NCBI RefSeq assembly: GCF_900538275.1
Contig: NZ_LR130778.1
Span: 3,282,001-3,346,000 of the forward strand
Reading direction: 5' to 3'
DNA: 64,000 nt
Source of the DNA: Petrocella atlantisensis
Lineage (GTDB): Bacteria > Bacillota > Clostridia > Lachnospirales > Vallitaleaceae
The translations under genes and the position numbers were made by a program. Under the pieces are notes generated by a model that saw nothing but the letters and a program-made list of their open reading frames with translations, had not been told where the DNA came from and did no database searches. Positions 25,439 to 33,054 of this stretch are shown one piece after another; the first letter of the stretch is position 1; every line of letters starts with the position of its first letter.

Positions 25439-25464
25439 AACAAATGGCGCGTTGAAGGAATACT

Positions 25465-25788
25465 ATGCAAAAAAGTGTTGTAATCAAGGAAGGATGGCGA
25501 AAGCAAGGTGAAAAAAAGTAAGTCAATTCTTTTAGAAGAATAGGGTGTGATATTAAGGGTTTTAAAAATGATAAGCCTAAGTTAGGAATAATAAAATTTG
25601 TAATAATCAGTATTGCAATGATTTTCATTTTATGCATATTGAGTTATTATGTTTTGGGTAGTATTGGTATTACCTATATGAAAAATGGAGAGGGTGAAAA
25701 AGTATATAATTTTATTGAAGATATGGATTACTTTTTTAATATTAAACAGGATAAAGTTGAGTTGATTAGTAAAACTGTTGGGTATTAA
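25465..25788 (+). pseudogene. Small membrane-protein gene interrupted by an in-frame TAA
   Basis: ATG 25465 follows TTGAAGGAATACT and runs 18 codons (MQKSVVIKEGWRKQGEKK) to TAA 25519-25521. The same frame then stays open for 88 codons with a membrane span (LGIIKFVIISIAMIFILCIL) and an extracellular-looking tail ending KVELISKTVGY. Read through, it is a 107-residue single-span protein. I treat it as nonsense-interrupted; no family is recognised. Confidence 0.5.
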
Positions 25789-25894
25789 ACAATTGAAATG
25801 AAATTTGAATCTAAATGTTATTACTATATGAAACTATTGACAAGGCTGGAAATATTTTGAATAGTTTAAAGGATTTTCTGGGGCGCCATTCATC

Positions 25895-25978
25895 TGCTAA
25901 CAAAGGATTAACGGGCATGTCTTCGCAAAGTGCAGTCGCCCTAAAGCTCAAACACGTCGCTAAGCATAATCGTTATGT
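25895..25978 (+). other. attC site, divergent
   Basis: TGCTAAC (25895-25901) and GTTATGT (25972-25978) are correctly spaced and placed, and an inner GGGC/GCCC pairing is present, but the arms pair only partly. Confidence 0.55.
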
Positions 25979-26026
25979 GAAAAATATTACTATGTTTTTA
26001 TAATTTACTAAAAGGGGAGATATATA

Positions 26027-26602
26027 ATGAAATATTTCAAAAAGTTGGTAGGGAAAGAGATATATTTATCACCAATGAATCCGGATGATTATGAGATTTA
26101 TTGTGAGTGGATTAATGATTTAACAACATGTATTCCATCCGGTGTAGCAACTAATAATTATACTTTATATCAAGAAAAGGATGCACTAAAAAAGATTTCT
26201 GAAGGTCAGGCATTTGCGATTGTAAAACTTAATAATGATGAAGTGATTGGTAATTGCTCACTACTTGATGTTAATAATATACATGGAACAGCTGAACTGG
26301 GTATTTTTATTGGTTCTGATCAAAACAGAAATAAGGGTTATGGGACAGAAGCCTCTAAACTTTTGTTAAACTATGGATTTAAATTATTAAATCTTCATAA
26401 TATTATGATACGTGTCTTAGGATTTAATCAAAGAGCACTTAAATCTTATATAAACATTGGATTTAAAGAGTTCGGTAGAAGAAGAGAAGCGTTTCTAATT
26501 AATCAAAGTTATTACGATGAAGTATATATGCAATTACTTAGAAAAGATTTTAGAAGTGATTTGTTAGACAAGCAGATTAATGATATCATTAATTTGTCAT
26601 AG
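26027..26602 (+). CDS. GNAT acetyltransferase, RimJ/RimL-like
   Basis: The 191-residue protein begins VGKEIYLSPMNPDDYEIYCEW, and has the GNAT core IHGTAELGIFIGSDQNRNKGYGTEASKLLL (near residues 86-115) followed by HNIMIRVLGFNQRALKSYINIGF, the arrangement of the RimJ/RimL group. Such enzymes acetylate protein N-termini or small amines. ATG 26027 follows AAAAGGGGAGATATATA. Intact single-gene cassette between attC at 25895 and 26630. Confidence 0.92.
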   Translation: MKYFKKLVGKEIYLSPMNPDDYEIYCEWINDLTTCIPSGVATNNYTLYQEKDALKKISEGQAFAIVKLNNDEVIGNCSLLDVNNIHGTAELGIFIGSDQNRNKGYGTEASKLLLNYGFKLLNLHNIMIRVLGFNQRALKSYINIGFKEFGRRREAFLINQSYYDEVYMQLLRKDFRSDLLDKQINDIINLS

Positions 26603-26629
26603 CTATACAAGGCTAAAGTAATATACTTC

Positions 26630-26754
26630 GCATAACATCATGTTGTCAACACAATCTGCAAACCGAGTCGGGGTCACATTAGTCGTTCGCAGGCTCACAG
26701 GCATGAGATCGCCCTGTAAGCAGATTGGCGTCGTCAACACACAGAACGTAATGT
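26630..26754 (+). other. attC site, type C, mutated core
   Basis: GCATAAC (26630-26636) and GTAATGT (26748-26754). The core GTA instead of GTT would be expected to weaken or block cleavage. The rest matches other type C sites. Confidence 0.82.
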
Positions 26755-26801
26755 GAAGTTACGAACTAGATATTAAGAAAAAATAAGAAAGGAAAATGAT
26801 T

Positions 26802-27278
26802 ATGAATTCGACTGTAGTTGTATATTATTCAAAAGATAACAATACTCGAACTGGAGCAAAGATTTTAAGCGATAGAATAGGAGCAAAAATAGTTGAGTTA
26901 ACAGAAATAAGGAAAGGAAATTTTATTCAAGCGCTAACTAAAAAGAGTTCAAAACTTGCAGGAGATCCATGGGGTGAGATAAAAGATGCTAAGATAATAT
27001 ACTTAATGTCACCAATATGGGCAAGTAATGGTGTTCCAGCCGTGAATGCTTTTTTAGACAAAGCAGATTTGACAAATAAAGAAGTAACAATAATAACATT
27101 TCAACAATTTGCAGATTTAAGAAATAGCGATAATGTACATAATTATTTTAGAAATAAGGTTCAAGATAAGAATGGAATTGTATTAGATTGTTATGCATTT
27201 TTAGGTGGTAAGATGGGACATTGTGCAGAAGAAATTTATATTAGGACACAGATAGATAAATTATTTCCTACAGAATAG
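26802..27278 (+). CDS. Flavodoxin-family protein
   Basis: I start at ATG 26802 because this start is shared with the partial copy at 21918. The 158-residue protein has the FMN phosphate loop in VVVYYSKDNNTRTGAKIL, a second flavin loop in LMSPIWASNGVP, and a third conserved region near GKMGHCAEEIY. Flavodoxin-like proteins carry electrons or reduce quinones. It is full length. The cassette head, including 40 bp of leader, is duplicated at 21873-22145. Confidence 0.88.
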   Translation: MNSTVVVYYSKDNNTRTGAKILSDRIGAKIVELTEIRKGNFIQALTKKSSKLAGDPWGEIKDAKIIYLMSPIWASNGVPAVNAFLDKADLTNKEVTIITFQQFADLRNSDNVHNYFRNKVQDKNGIVLDCYAFLGGKMGHCAEEIYIRTQIDKLFPTE

Positions 27279-27315
27279 TAATTTCAGATTACAAGCTATT
27301 TCCGTTCGTAGCTTT

Positions 27316-27406
27316 ACATAATACGTTAATTCCCATCATGCCTCGACCATAATTAACTGGAGAAACTGAATGTTTTGGAACGATGAGAACTGCGGGAACG
27401 TTAGAT
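27316..27406 (+). other. attC site (91 nt), divergent arms
   Basis: ACATAAT (27316-27322) and GTTAGAT (27400-27406) flank arms TTCCCATCATGCCTCG and CGATGAGAACTGCGGGAA that pair imperfectly. Confidence 0.7.
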
Positions 27407-27584
27407 AAAAGACCGTCCTAAGAGGAGAAAAGTCTCTTATGGGCGTTGTATAAGGAGACCAGCTATGAAAAGTCAAGTATAAATTAGCTGGAAATTCTTT
27501 TTAATCGAATTCCTTAAAAAAGGGTAACTTTAATAAGACTCCCTATAAGGTAGTTTTCAAAATCAAATGATATTCGGGTTTTAA

Positions 27585-28746
27585 TTAGTCGAGATTAAAC
27601 TCGACTTCGTCAGTAAGCATCTTATAGATGACCCTGACAAGCTTACCGGCACAGTGACCTAAAGTGTTGTAGTGGTTTCGGCCTTCAGCTCTTTTAGTAT
27701 CGTAATAAGCTTTAAATGTGTCGTTGTTACGAACAACATTGTTTGCAGCATTAATTAATGCATAACGTAAGGTTTTTGATCCTCGTTTTGACATACGTGT
27801 ACGTTTGGCAACAAAGTTTCCAGACTGATAAACAGACGGATCTAACCCAGCATAAGCTAGAACTTTGCTAGCATTGGAGAAGCGTTTAATGTTACCAATT
27901 TCACCAAGAATCATTCCACCATTGACAAATCCAATGCCTGGAATGGTCATGATAAGTGAATCAAGTGAAAGCATAATTGATTGCATTTCCGATTCAACAG
28001 TTTTTAACTGGCTATCTAATAACTCGATTTGCTCGATAGCATGAGTTATTTGAATAGATAAAGACCTGTCGCTGGATCCGACAGACTCCCTTGCAAGAAC
28101 TCTTAATGCTTTAGCATGTTCTTTCTTGAAGTGGCCGTGGGAGGCTTTTAAAAGAAGAGCTGAAAGATGAGTCATATGCATGGAGGCAATAGCATCCGGA
28201 GTAGGAGCTTCTTTAAGAAGCTGATAACAGGCTTTCTGATGCAAACCTGATTTGAAGAAGTATTGGAGTTCAGGGAAAACCTGATCCATATAAGAAGTTA
28301 GCTGAATTTTCAACCTAGTACGGTTTTTAACCAGCTTCTGACGGAAACGTCCAAGATTCTTCAAATGCATAAGATCAATGTCTTCTACAGTGAGGAAACG
28401 ATGATCATGCATCATAAGGGTTTTAGCGATAACAAAGGTATCAACTTTATCAGTCTTAGTCTTGCGAATGTTATTTTTCGCATAGATGAAGTCTGAAGTG
28501 GGTTGATGAGACAAACCTTAAAGTGTCTAGATACAAGAAATTCAATAAGGTTGTTGCCATAGTGAGCTGTTGATTCAAGACCAATGATGAGGTCACTCTT
28601 TTAAAGGAACTAATTGAAGAGAGCAACAAATGGAAGCCATCACTGTCATTCGTAAATTTGAACGGCTCGAGAAGTACTTCACCATCAGAAGATATGGCTG
28701 CGGCGAAGTGGTTAAGTTTGGCGATATCAATGCCAAGATAGATCAT
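27585..28746 (-). pseudogene. IS110-family transposase with one frameshift
   Basis: The main part (27585-28514, 309 residues) holds [15 protein letters not shown], the coiled linker and the Tnp_20 domain ([20 protein letters not shown], ending near EVEFNLD). The first 50 codons (from MIYLGIDIAKLN at 28746) are in another frame; the correct continuation DLIIGLESTAHYGNNLIEFL is present after a missing base near 28597. The break is shared with copy 1, so it predates the duplication of the element, and no clear slippery heptamer is in frame. Both copies would need a helper transposase. Confidence 0.85.
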
Positions 28747-29011
28747 GAGATTAAATCTCCTTTCGAATTATTGATACCATGACGTCCACCAGCGATTATC
28801 ATTGTAGACTTGAATGAGATAAGTACTCTATACAAAATGTATGGCACATCCAGCTAATAAACAATTCAGATAAAGGTAGCGGCAATACACTCCTGTTAAG
28901 TAGTCTGTGCTACAGAAAAAAATCAAAGGTACCACAGTATCTGAATGTATTATAGTCACGAATAAAAAAGAAAGGAAAGTGTGATATTTACTTCTATAAA
29001 TATCATACAAG
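28747..29011 (-). ncRNA. Candidate IS110 bridge-RNA region, copy 2
   Basis: The non-coding left end of copy 2, upstream of the transposase start, is conserved with copy 1 and sits where IS110-group elements encode bridge RNA. This is positional inference only. Confidence 0.4.
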
Positions 29012-29020
29012 GTAATAGAA

Positions 29021-29821
29021 ATGAAAACTATATTACAGCGAGCACCTGTTAAGTCATATTTTATACTAGCATACTTGATCTCTTGGGGTGTTAGTTTACT
29101 CGCGGTTGGACCAAAATTCATCCGCGGAGAAAACCTACAAATGGAAGATGCTATGCTCATGTTTATGGCAATGCTAGCTGGACCAAGCTTTGCTGGTATA
29201 TTTATGACAGCTGTTGTCGATGGAAGAAATGGATTGAGGGAATTATTTGCTCGGATGATTAGGTGGCGAGTTGAAATACGCTGGTACTTGGTGGTACTTA
29301 TCCCCCCAATTTTTATTTTATTAGTTCTATTAACACTTTCTGGTTTGGTATCCCCAGTTTTTGTCCCTAGTTTCACAATGATAGGCCTGGTAATAGGCCT
29401 TCTAGCTGGTTTTTTTGAGGAAATTGGCTGGGTAGGGTTTGCCCTTCCCAAGATGCAGGAGAAATATAATTCCTTATATACTGGTCTCATTATTGGTGTG
29501 TTCTGGGGCTTATGGCACTTATTGGCTGGTTATTTAGGTTCCTCAGCCACACTTGGAATATTTTGGGTGCCACATTTTGTTTCTATGTTTATCTTAGCCA
29601 TGACGGCTACCAGAGTTATTATAGTTTGGGTATACAATCATACAAAAAGTGTTTTACTTGCGCAGCTAATACATGCAAGTTCAACAGGATTTTTGTATAC
29701 TCTCGGTCCCTCACCGATATCGCCAGCAAATGAGATTCTTTGGTACATAATTTATGCATTAACTCTATGGGTTTTTGTTATAGTGATTTATTCAAGATAT
29801 GGAAATCAATTGAAACGCTGA
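29021..29821 (+). CDS. CPBP family intramembrane protease (CAAX/Abi type)
   Basis: The 266-residue protein has about eight membrane spans and the CPBP motifs. The EE pair is in GLLAGFFEEIGWVGFALPKM (near residues 126-145), the FWGLWHLLAG histidine motif is near 164, and a third motif LLAQLIHASSTG is near 215. CPBP proteases process prenylated or other membrane substrates and in bacteria often give self-immunity to bacteriocins. ATG 29021 lies 9 bp from the IS110 end, with only GTAATAGAA before it, so its natural ribosome site may be lost. Confidence 0.9.
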   Translation: MKTILQRAPVKSYFILAYLISWGVSLLAVGPKFIRGENLQMEDAMLMFMAMLAGPSFAGIFMTAVVDGRNGLRELFARMIRWRVEIRWYLVVLIPPIFILLVLLTLSGLVSPVFVPSFTMIGLVIGLLAGFFEEIGWVGFALPKMQEKYNSLYTGLIIGVFWGLWHLLAGYLGSSATLGIFWVPHFVSMFILAMTATRVIIVWVYNHTKSVLLAQLIHASSTGFLYTLGPSPISPANEILWYIIYALTLWVFVIVIYSRYGNQLKR

Positions 29822-29834
29822 TGGACGCTCCATC

Positions 29835-29961
29835 GGCTAACTGCATATTGCCAACACTCTATCTGCAAACTGATTCGGGGTCGCATTAGCCGATCGTAAG
29901 ACTCTCAGGCATGAGCTCGCCCTGTAAGTAGATTGGCGTCGTCAACTCCAGGACGTTAGGT
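29835..29961 (+). other. attC site, type C
   Basis: GGCTAAC (29835-29841) and GTTAGGT (29955-29961) flank ATCTGCAAACTGATTCGGGG and GTAGATTGGCGTCGTCAAC with the usual inner repeats. Confidence 0.88.
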
Positions 29962-29991
29962 AAACCATTTTGGCTGAAATTATACTATAAA

Positions 29992-30009
29992 CTCGCCATC
30001 CTTGGCGGG
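29992..30009 (+). other. GC-rich hairpin in a cassette leader
   Basis: CTCGCCA and TGGCGGG pair fully (one G-U) around a TCCT loop, 24 nt before the start codon at 30034. It is like the hairpin at 8920-8938. Confidence 0.5.
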
Positions 30010-30033
30010 ACATACAAAGGGAGTTGATATTAT

Positions 30034-31017
30034 ATGAATAAAGAAAAATTGCATAGTCTAATTGAAAAAGATCAACCAAACATATGTCAAATCTTTATTT
30101 ATCAAGAAGGAATTGAAGTATATTCTGACGAATGGAATAATTATAAAAAAGATGATTGTACTCATATAATGTCTGCAACGAAAAGTGTTGTTGCATTATT
30201 GATTGGAATAGCAATAGATCAAGGATTAATTCAAAGCGTAGACGATAAAGTGATAGATTATTTTCCCGATTACATTGTTAAACGTGAAGAAAAAACAATT
30301 TATGATGTTACCATCAAACATTTATTGACGATGAAAGCGCCTTATAAATGTAAAGGAGATCCATGGACAAAAGTGTGTTCAAGTAACGATTGGACGTTAG
30401 TATCATTAGATTTGCTAGGAGGCAGGAAAGGAATCTGTAAGGAATTTAATTATCAGACTGTCTGCTTACACATATTAACAGGTATATTAACTAAAGCAAC
30501 CAAAATGACCCCAGTTGACTTTGCAAACAAGTATCTATTTAAGCCAATTAGCGTGCATAAACATAAGAATTACTATGCAGCAACAGCTGAAGAGCATAAA
30601 GATTTTATAATGAATAAGAAGCCAAAAGAAAATGTTTGGTTTTGTGATCCACAGGATATTGGAACAGCAGGCTATGGTTTGTGTTTTTCAGCAGAAGATA
30701 TGGCCAAAATAGGTCAGCTTTGCCTGAATAAAGGCTATTATAATGATAAACAAATAGTATCTTCCAAGTGGATTGAAGAAATGACAAAACCACGAATTGT
30801 TACAGGGGAAAAATTTGGAAATATGTTATATGGCTATCTTTGGTGGATAATTGATGACGAAAAAAACATTTATGCAGCAATTGGCAATAGTGGAAATGTG
30901 ATTTATATCGATCCTGAAAACAGTTTAGTGATTTCTATAACTTCTTATTTCAAGCCAACTGTTTTTGATAGGATTGAATTTGTTGAAGAAATTATTAAAC
31001 CTTATATTTTTAAATAG
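30034..31017 (+). CDS. Serine hydrolase, beta-lactamase/penicillin-binding fold
   Basis: The 327-residue protein has the SxxK motif S47-A-T-K50 in HIMSATKSVVALLIGIAIDQ, then DDKVIDYFPDY, a Tyr-containing second motif in KEFNYQTVCLHILTG, and a late GNSGNVIYIDP. This is the class C beta-lactamase-like (Pfam Beta-lactamase) fold, which includes esterases, peptidases and true beta-lactamases. There is no signal peptide, so it is likely a cytoplasmic esterase rather than a drug-degrading enzyme. ATG 30034 follows AAAGGGAGTTGATATTAT. Intact. Confidence 0.88.
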   Translation: MNKEKLHSLIEKDQPNICQIFIYQEGIEVYSDEWNNYKKDDCTHIMSATKSVVALLIGIAIDQGLIQSVDDKVIDYFPDYIVKREEKTIYDVTIKHLLTMKAPYKCKGDPWTKVCSSNDWTLVSLDLLGGRKGICKEFNYQTVCLHILTGILTKATKMTPVDFANKYLFKPISVHKHKNYYAATAEEHKDFIMNKKPKENVWFCDPQDIGTAGYGLCFSAEDMAKIGQLCLNKGYYNDKQIVSSKWIEEMTKPRIVTGEKFGNMLYGYLWWIIDDEKNIYAAIGNSGNVIYIDPENSLVISITSYFKPTVFDRIEFVEEIIKPYIFK

Positions 31018-31077
31018 CCTGCTTTCAGACATCCTTGTCTTCCAGCGCGTTATCAACAAGGACGCCAAAATGGCTTC

Positions 31078-31100
31078 ATCTAACAAGGAATATGAGAAGA
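31078..31100 (+). other. Possible left fragment of attC
   Basis: ATCTAACAAGGAATATGAG resembles an inverse core with adjoining arm, but no partner arm or core follows before the next gene. The rest of the 31018-31268 gap shows no recognisable feature. Confidence 0.25.
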
Positions 31101-31268
31101 TATAAGAAACTATTTTTGCTATAAATTCTTGAAATTACATAGAAAATAAAAATATTTGAACAGTAACTTAAGACCAGAGAGTGATTAATAATGTAGCAAA
31201 AGCTTAAAAAAATCATTAAGATATTAACAATAATGATTGCTATTATTTATAGATAAAAGGGGGAGAAA

Positions 31269-32243
31269 ATGAAAAGGATTATTACATACGTACTTTATAT
31301 AACAGGTCTATTATTACTCGTATTTTATGGCAACGCTTACCAGGAGAAAATGCGAATTATATCAAGTCAAGAATCAAACTTTATACCGATTCTACTTGTA
31401 AATAGCATCTATTCTATTATTTTCGGAATATACATAGCTTTACCAAATTTTATACAAACAATTTCAAAAACTGGCAAAGTACATATTAATTGGTTGAAAA
31501 TATTCTTAATAGGAGTCCCTACATTTATCATTAGCGCTTCAGGTGTCTTATTTTACTATTTACGCCCAGTTGAATTAACTTCAATATATTATTGGATATT
31601 CTCCAGATTTTCCACAGCGGGTACTTCGTTAATTGCAGTAGTTTTTGGATATACGTTATTAAGTTCGATTGTCAAAGAAGAGAAAGACGAAAGCATGTAT
31701 GGAAGAAAAAATAATATAGCAAAAATCATTACCTTATCAATACTGGCAATTTTTTTAATTTATATTTCTTTTATAGGCATAATTCACCCACCAAAACTTG
31801 TAAATGTTAATGCAACTATAGTAACAGATGATCAAACGCAAGGCTATACAATGGAAGATGGGACTGAAGTTGGACTCGTGATGACTGAAATTATATATAC
31901 GTTTGAATTTGAAAATCTGCCTACTATTAGAAGAATAGGCGAACCTAATAGTGGCAACATAATTAGGGTTGAACCCAAAGATAGCCTTGAAAAGTTATTA
32001 GAAGATGTTATATTTGATCGTCCAGACGGAGCAGGATTTAGTTCGAGCGGAAATATAACAGAAGTTAGTTTTAATTATACTATTGGGTCTATCGATCCTA
32101 GAGGCAATCATCCAAATAAATACCCACCATCTCAAGAAATGCTTAATAAGATAAGAGATTCTCTATATGATGCTGAATTAGTTTTTGAGCTTGAAGGAAA
32201 AAAGACAAAACGATATAATTTAGTAGATTATAAGAATGAATAA
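31269..32243 (+). CDS. Membrane protein with C-terminal extracytoplasmic domain, unknown
   Basis: ATG 31269 follows AAAGGGGGAGAAA. The 324-residue product has four to five membrane spans in the first 185 residues (one near 5-22, others near 40-60, 78-98, 115-133 and 157-177). A 140-residue polar beta-rich tail follows, in which LVNVNATIVTDDQTQGYTME and VSFNYTIGSIDP stand out. No family is recognised. The stop codon overlaps an attC remnant at 32238. Confidence 0.72.
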   Translation: MKRIITYVLYITGLLLLVFYGNAYQEKMRIISSQESNFIPILLVNSIYSIIFGIYIALPNFIQTISKTGKVHINWLKIFLIGVPTFIISASGVLFYYLRPVELTSIYYWIFSRFSTAGTSLIAVVFGYTLLSSIVKEEKDESMYGRKNNIAKIITLSILAIFLIYISFIGIIHPPKLVNVNATIVTDDQTQGYTMEDGTEVGLVMTEIIYTFEFENLPTIRRIGEPNSGNIIRVEPKDSLEKLLEDVIFDRPDGAGFSSSGNITEVSFNYTIGSIDPRGNHPNKYPPSQEMLNKIRDSLYDAELVFELEGKKTKRYNLVDYKNE

Positions 32244-32275
32244 CAACGACATTGTAAAGCCTAGGAACGTTATCT
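32238..32275 (+). other. Truncated attC remnant
   Basis: GAATAAC overlapping the stop codon, then CAACGACATTG and AGGAACGTTATCT ending in core GTTATCT (32269-32275). Only 38 nt remain of a normal site. Confidence 0.55.
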
Positions 32276-32347
32276 GGCATAATAGCAATTATTAATTATA
32301 TTATACGTTTGATGTTTCCAGATCCAATAGAAGCGGGGAGAAGGATT

Positions 32348-32809
32348 ATGCAGCATCGCAAGATGGATAGATCAAAAAGTTTAAAGGTTTTTCTTTTGAT
32401 GATGTATCTGGCTTTTATAAGTTATTTTGGATTCATTTCTAAGATTGCAGGTAGAACTCAGTTACATAAAAATAAATTAAACCTTATACCTTTCAATACA
32501 GTTTTGCAATATTTTTCGTTTTCAGACATGTCTGATTTGCTTAATTTTGTAATCAATATCTTTGGTAATTTAATTGTTTTTATGCCAGTTGGCATGTTTA
32601 TACCGGTATTTTTTGGTAACAGAATATGGTCAAGTAGAATTTCATATGTCTTAATAATTGGATTTCTCTTCAGTTTAGGTGTTGAATCGACTCAATTAAT
32701 CATGTCAGTGGGCGTGTTTGACGTGGATGATTTGCTACTTAACACAGTGGGTGCATTAATTGGATGGTATCTATATAGACACATATGGAAAGTAGGCAAC
32801 AATTGTTAA
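32348..32809 (+). CDS. VanZ family membrane protein
   Basis: From ATG 32348 (after GGGGAGAAGGATT) the product is 153 residues. It carries the VanZ-like pattern NIFGNLIVFMPVGMFIPVFF, then a conserved E and Q in GVESTQLIMSVGVFDVDDLLLNTVGALIGWYLY, with four membrane spans. VanZ lowers teicoplanin sensitivity in enterococci by an unknown mechanism, and most family members have no tested function. The upstream frame start at 32309 has no ribosome site. Cassette flanked by attC remnants only. Confidence 0.9.
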   Translation: MQHRKMDRSKSLKVFLLMMYLAFISYFGFISKIAGRTQLHKNKLNLIPFNTVLQYFSFSDMSDLLNFVINIFGNLIVFMPVGMFIPVFFGNRIWSSRISYVLIIGFLFSLGVESTQLIMSVGVFDVDDLLLNTVGALIGWYLYRHIWKVGNNC

Positions 32810-32988
32810 GTTGAAATCAATTTACTAATAACAATTTTCCAATAATTCTCATAATACCAGGTACTTATGGATAATATAAGTTGCTGATTAACAGGTTATA
32901 TATTAGACTGTCAAACAAGAAAAGATAATGCAAAGCCTTGAGGTATAGGATTTTACTAAGTATTGAACAGCCTCTGTAGGTTGACATC

Positions 32989-33026
32989 ACATAACAACAT
33001 GTTGTAGTTACTCACAAGTATGAGAT
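32989..33026 (+). other. Truncated attC remnant, type C
   Basis: ACATAACAACATGTTGTAG (inverse core at 32989) is followed directly by TTACTCACAAGTATGAG, which matches an inner piece of type C sites (GCTCACAAGCATGAG). The rest of the site and the core are gone. The remaining 180 bp to the left hold no recognisable feature. Confidence 0.6.
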
Positions 33027-33054
33027 AAATATGAATTTGTAAGGGTGATTGAAT

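Larger units (their letters stand above)
27453..29011 (-). mobile_element. IS110-family insertion sequence, copy 2
   Basis: The 1559-bp copy is collinear with 9683-11239 in the same orientation and differs by two extra bases that keep the second transposase frame open. It sits 46 bp after an attC core and 9 bp before the next start codon, almost the same position relative to cassette features as copy 1. Confidence 0.92.

Noticed and set aside
28580-28600. Programmed -1 frameshift in the IS110 transposase at TTTAAAA
   Set aside because: In the upstream reading frame the codons are TTT AAA AGA, so the heptamer is out of register; a lost base is simpler.
28828-29490. 220-codon open frame on the minus strand
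   Set aside because: It is a shadow of the CPBP gene and crosses the IS110 boundary.
329-29961. Spaced repeats as a CRISPR array
   Set aside because: Repeats are 75-175 nt, not identical, and separated by whole genes of varied length. Core and inverse-core structure identifies attC.
329-29961. Repeats as terminators or REP-type elements
   Set aside because: There are no T-runs, and the fixed GTTRRRY end on one side with a gene per repeat fits attC far better.
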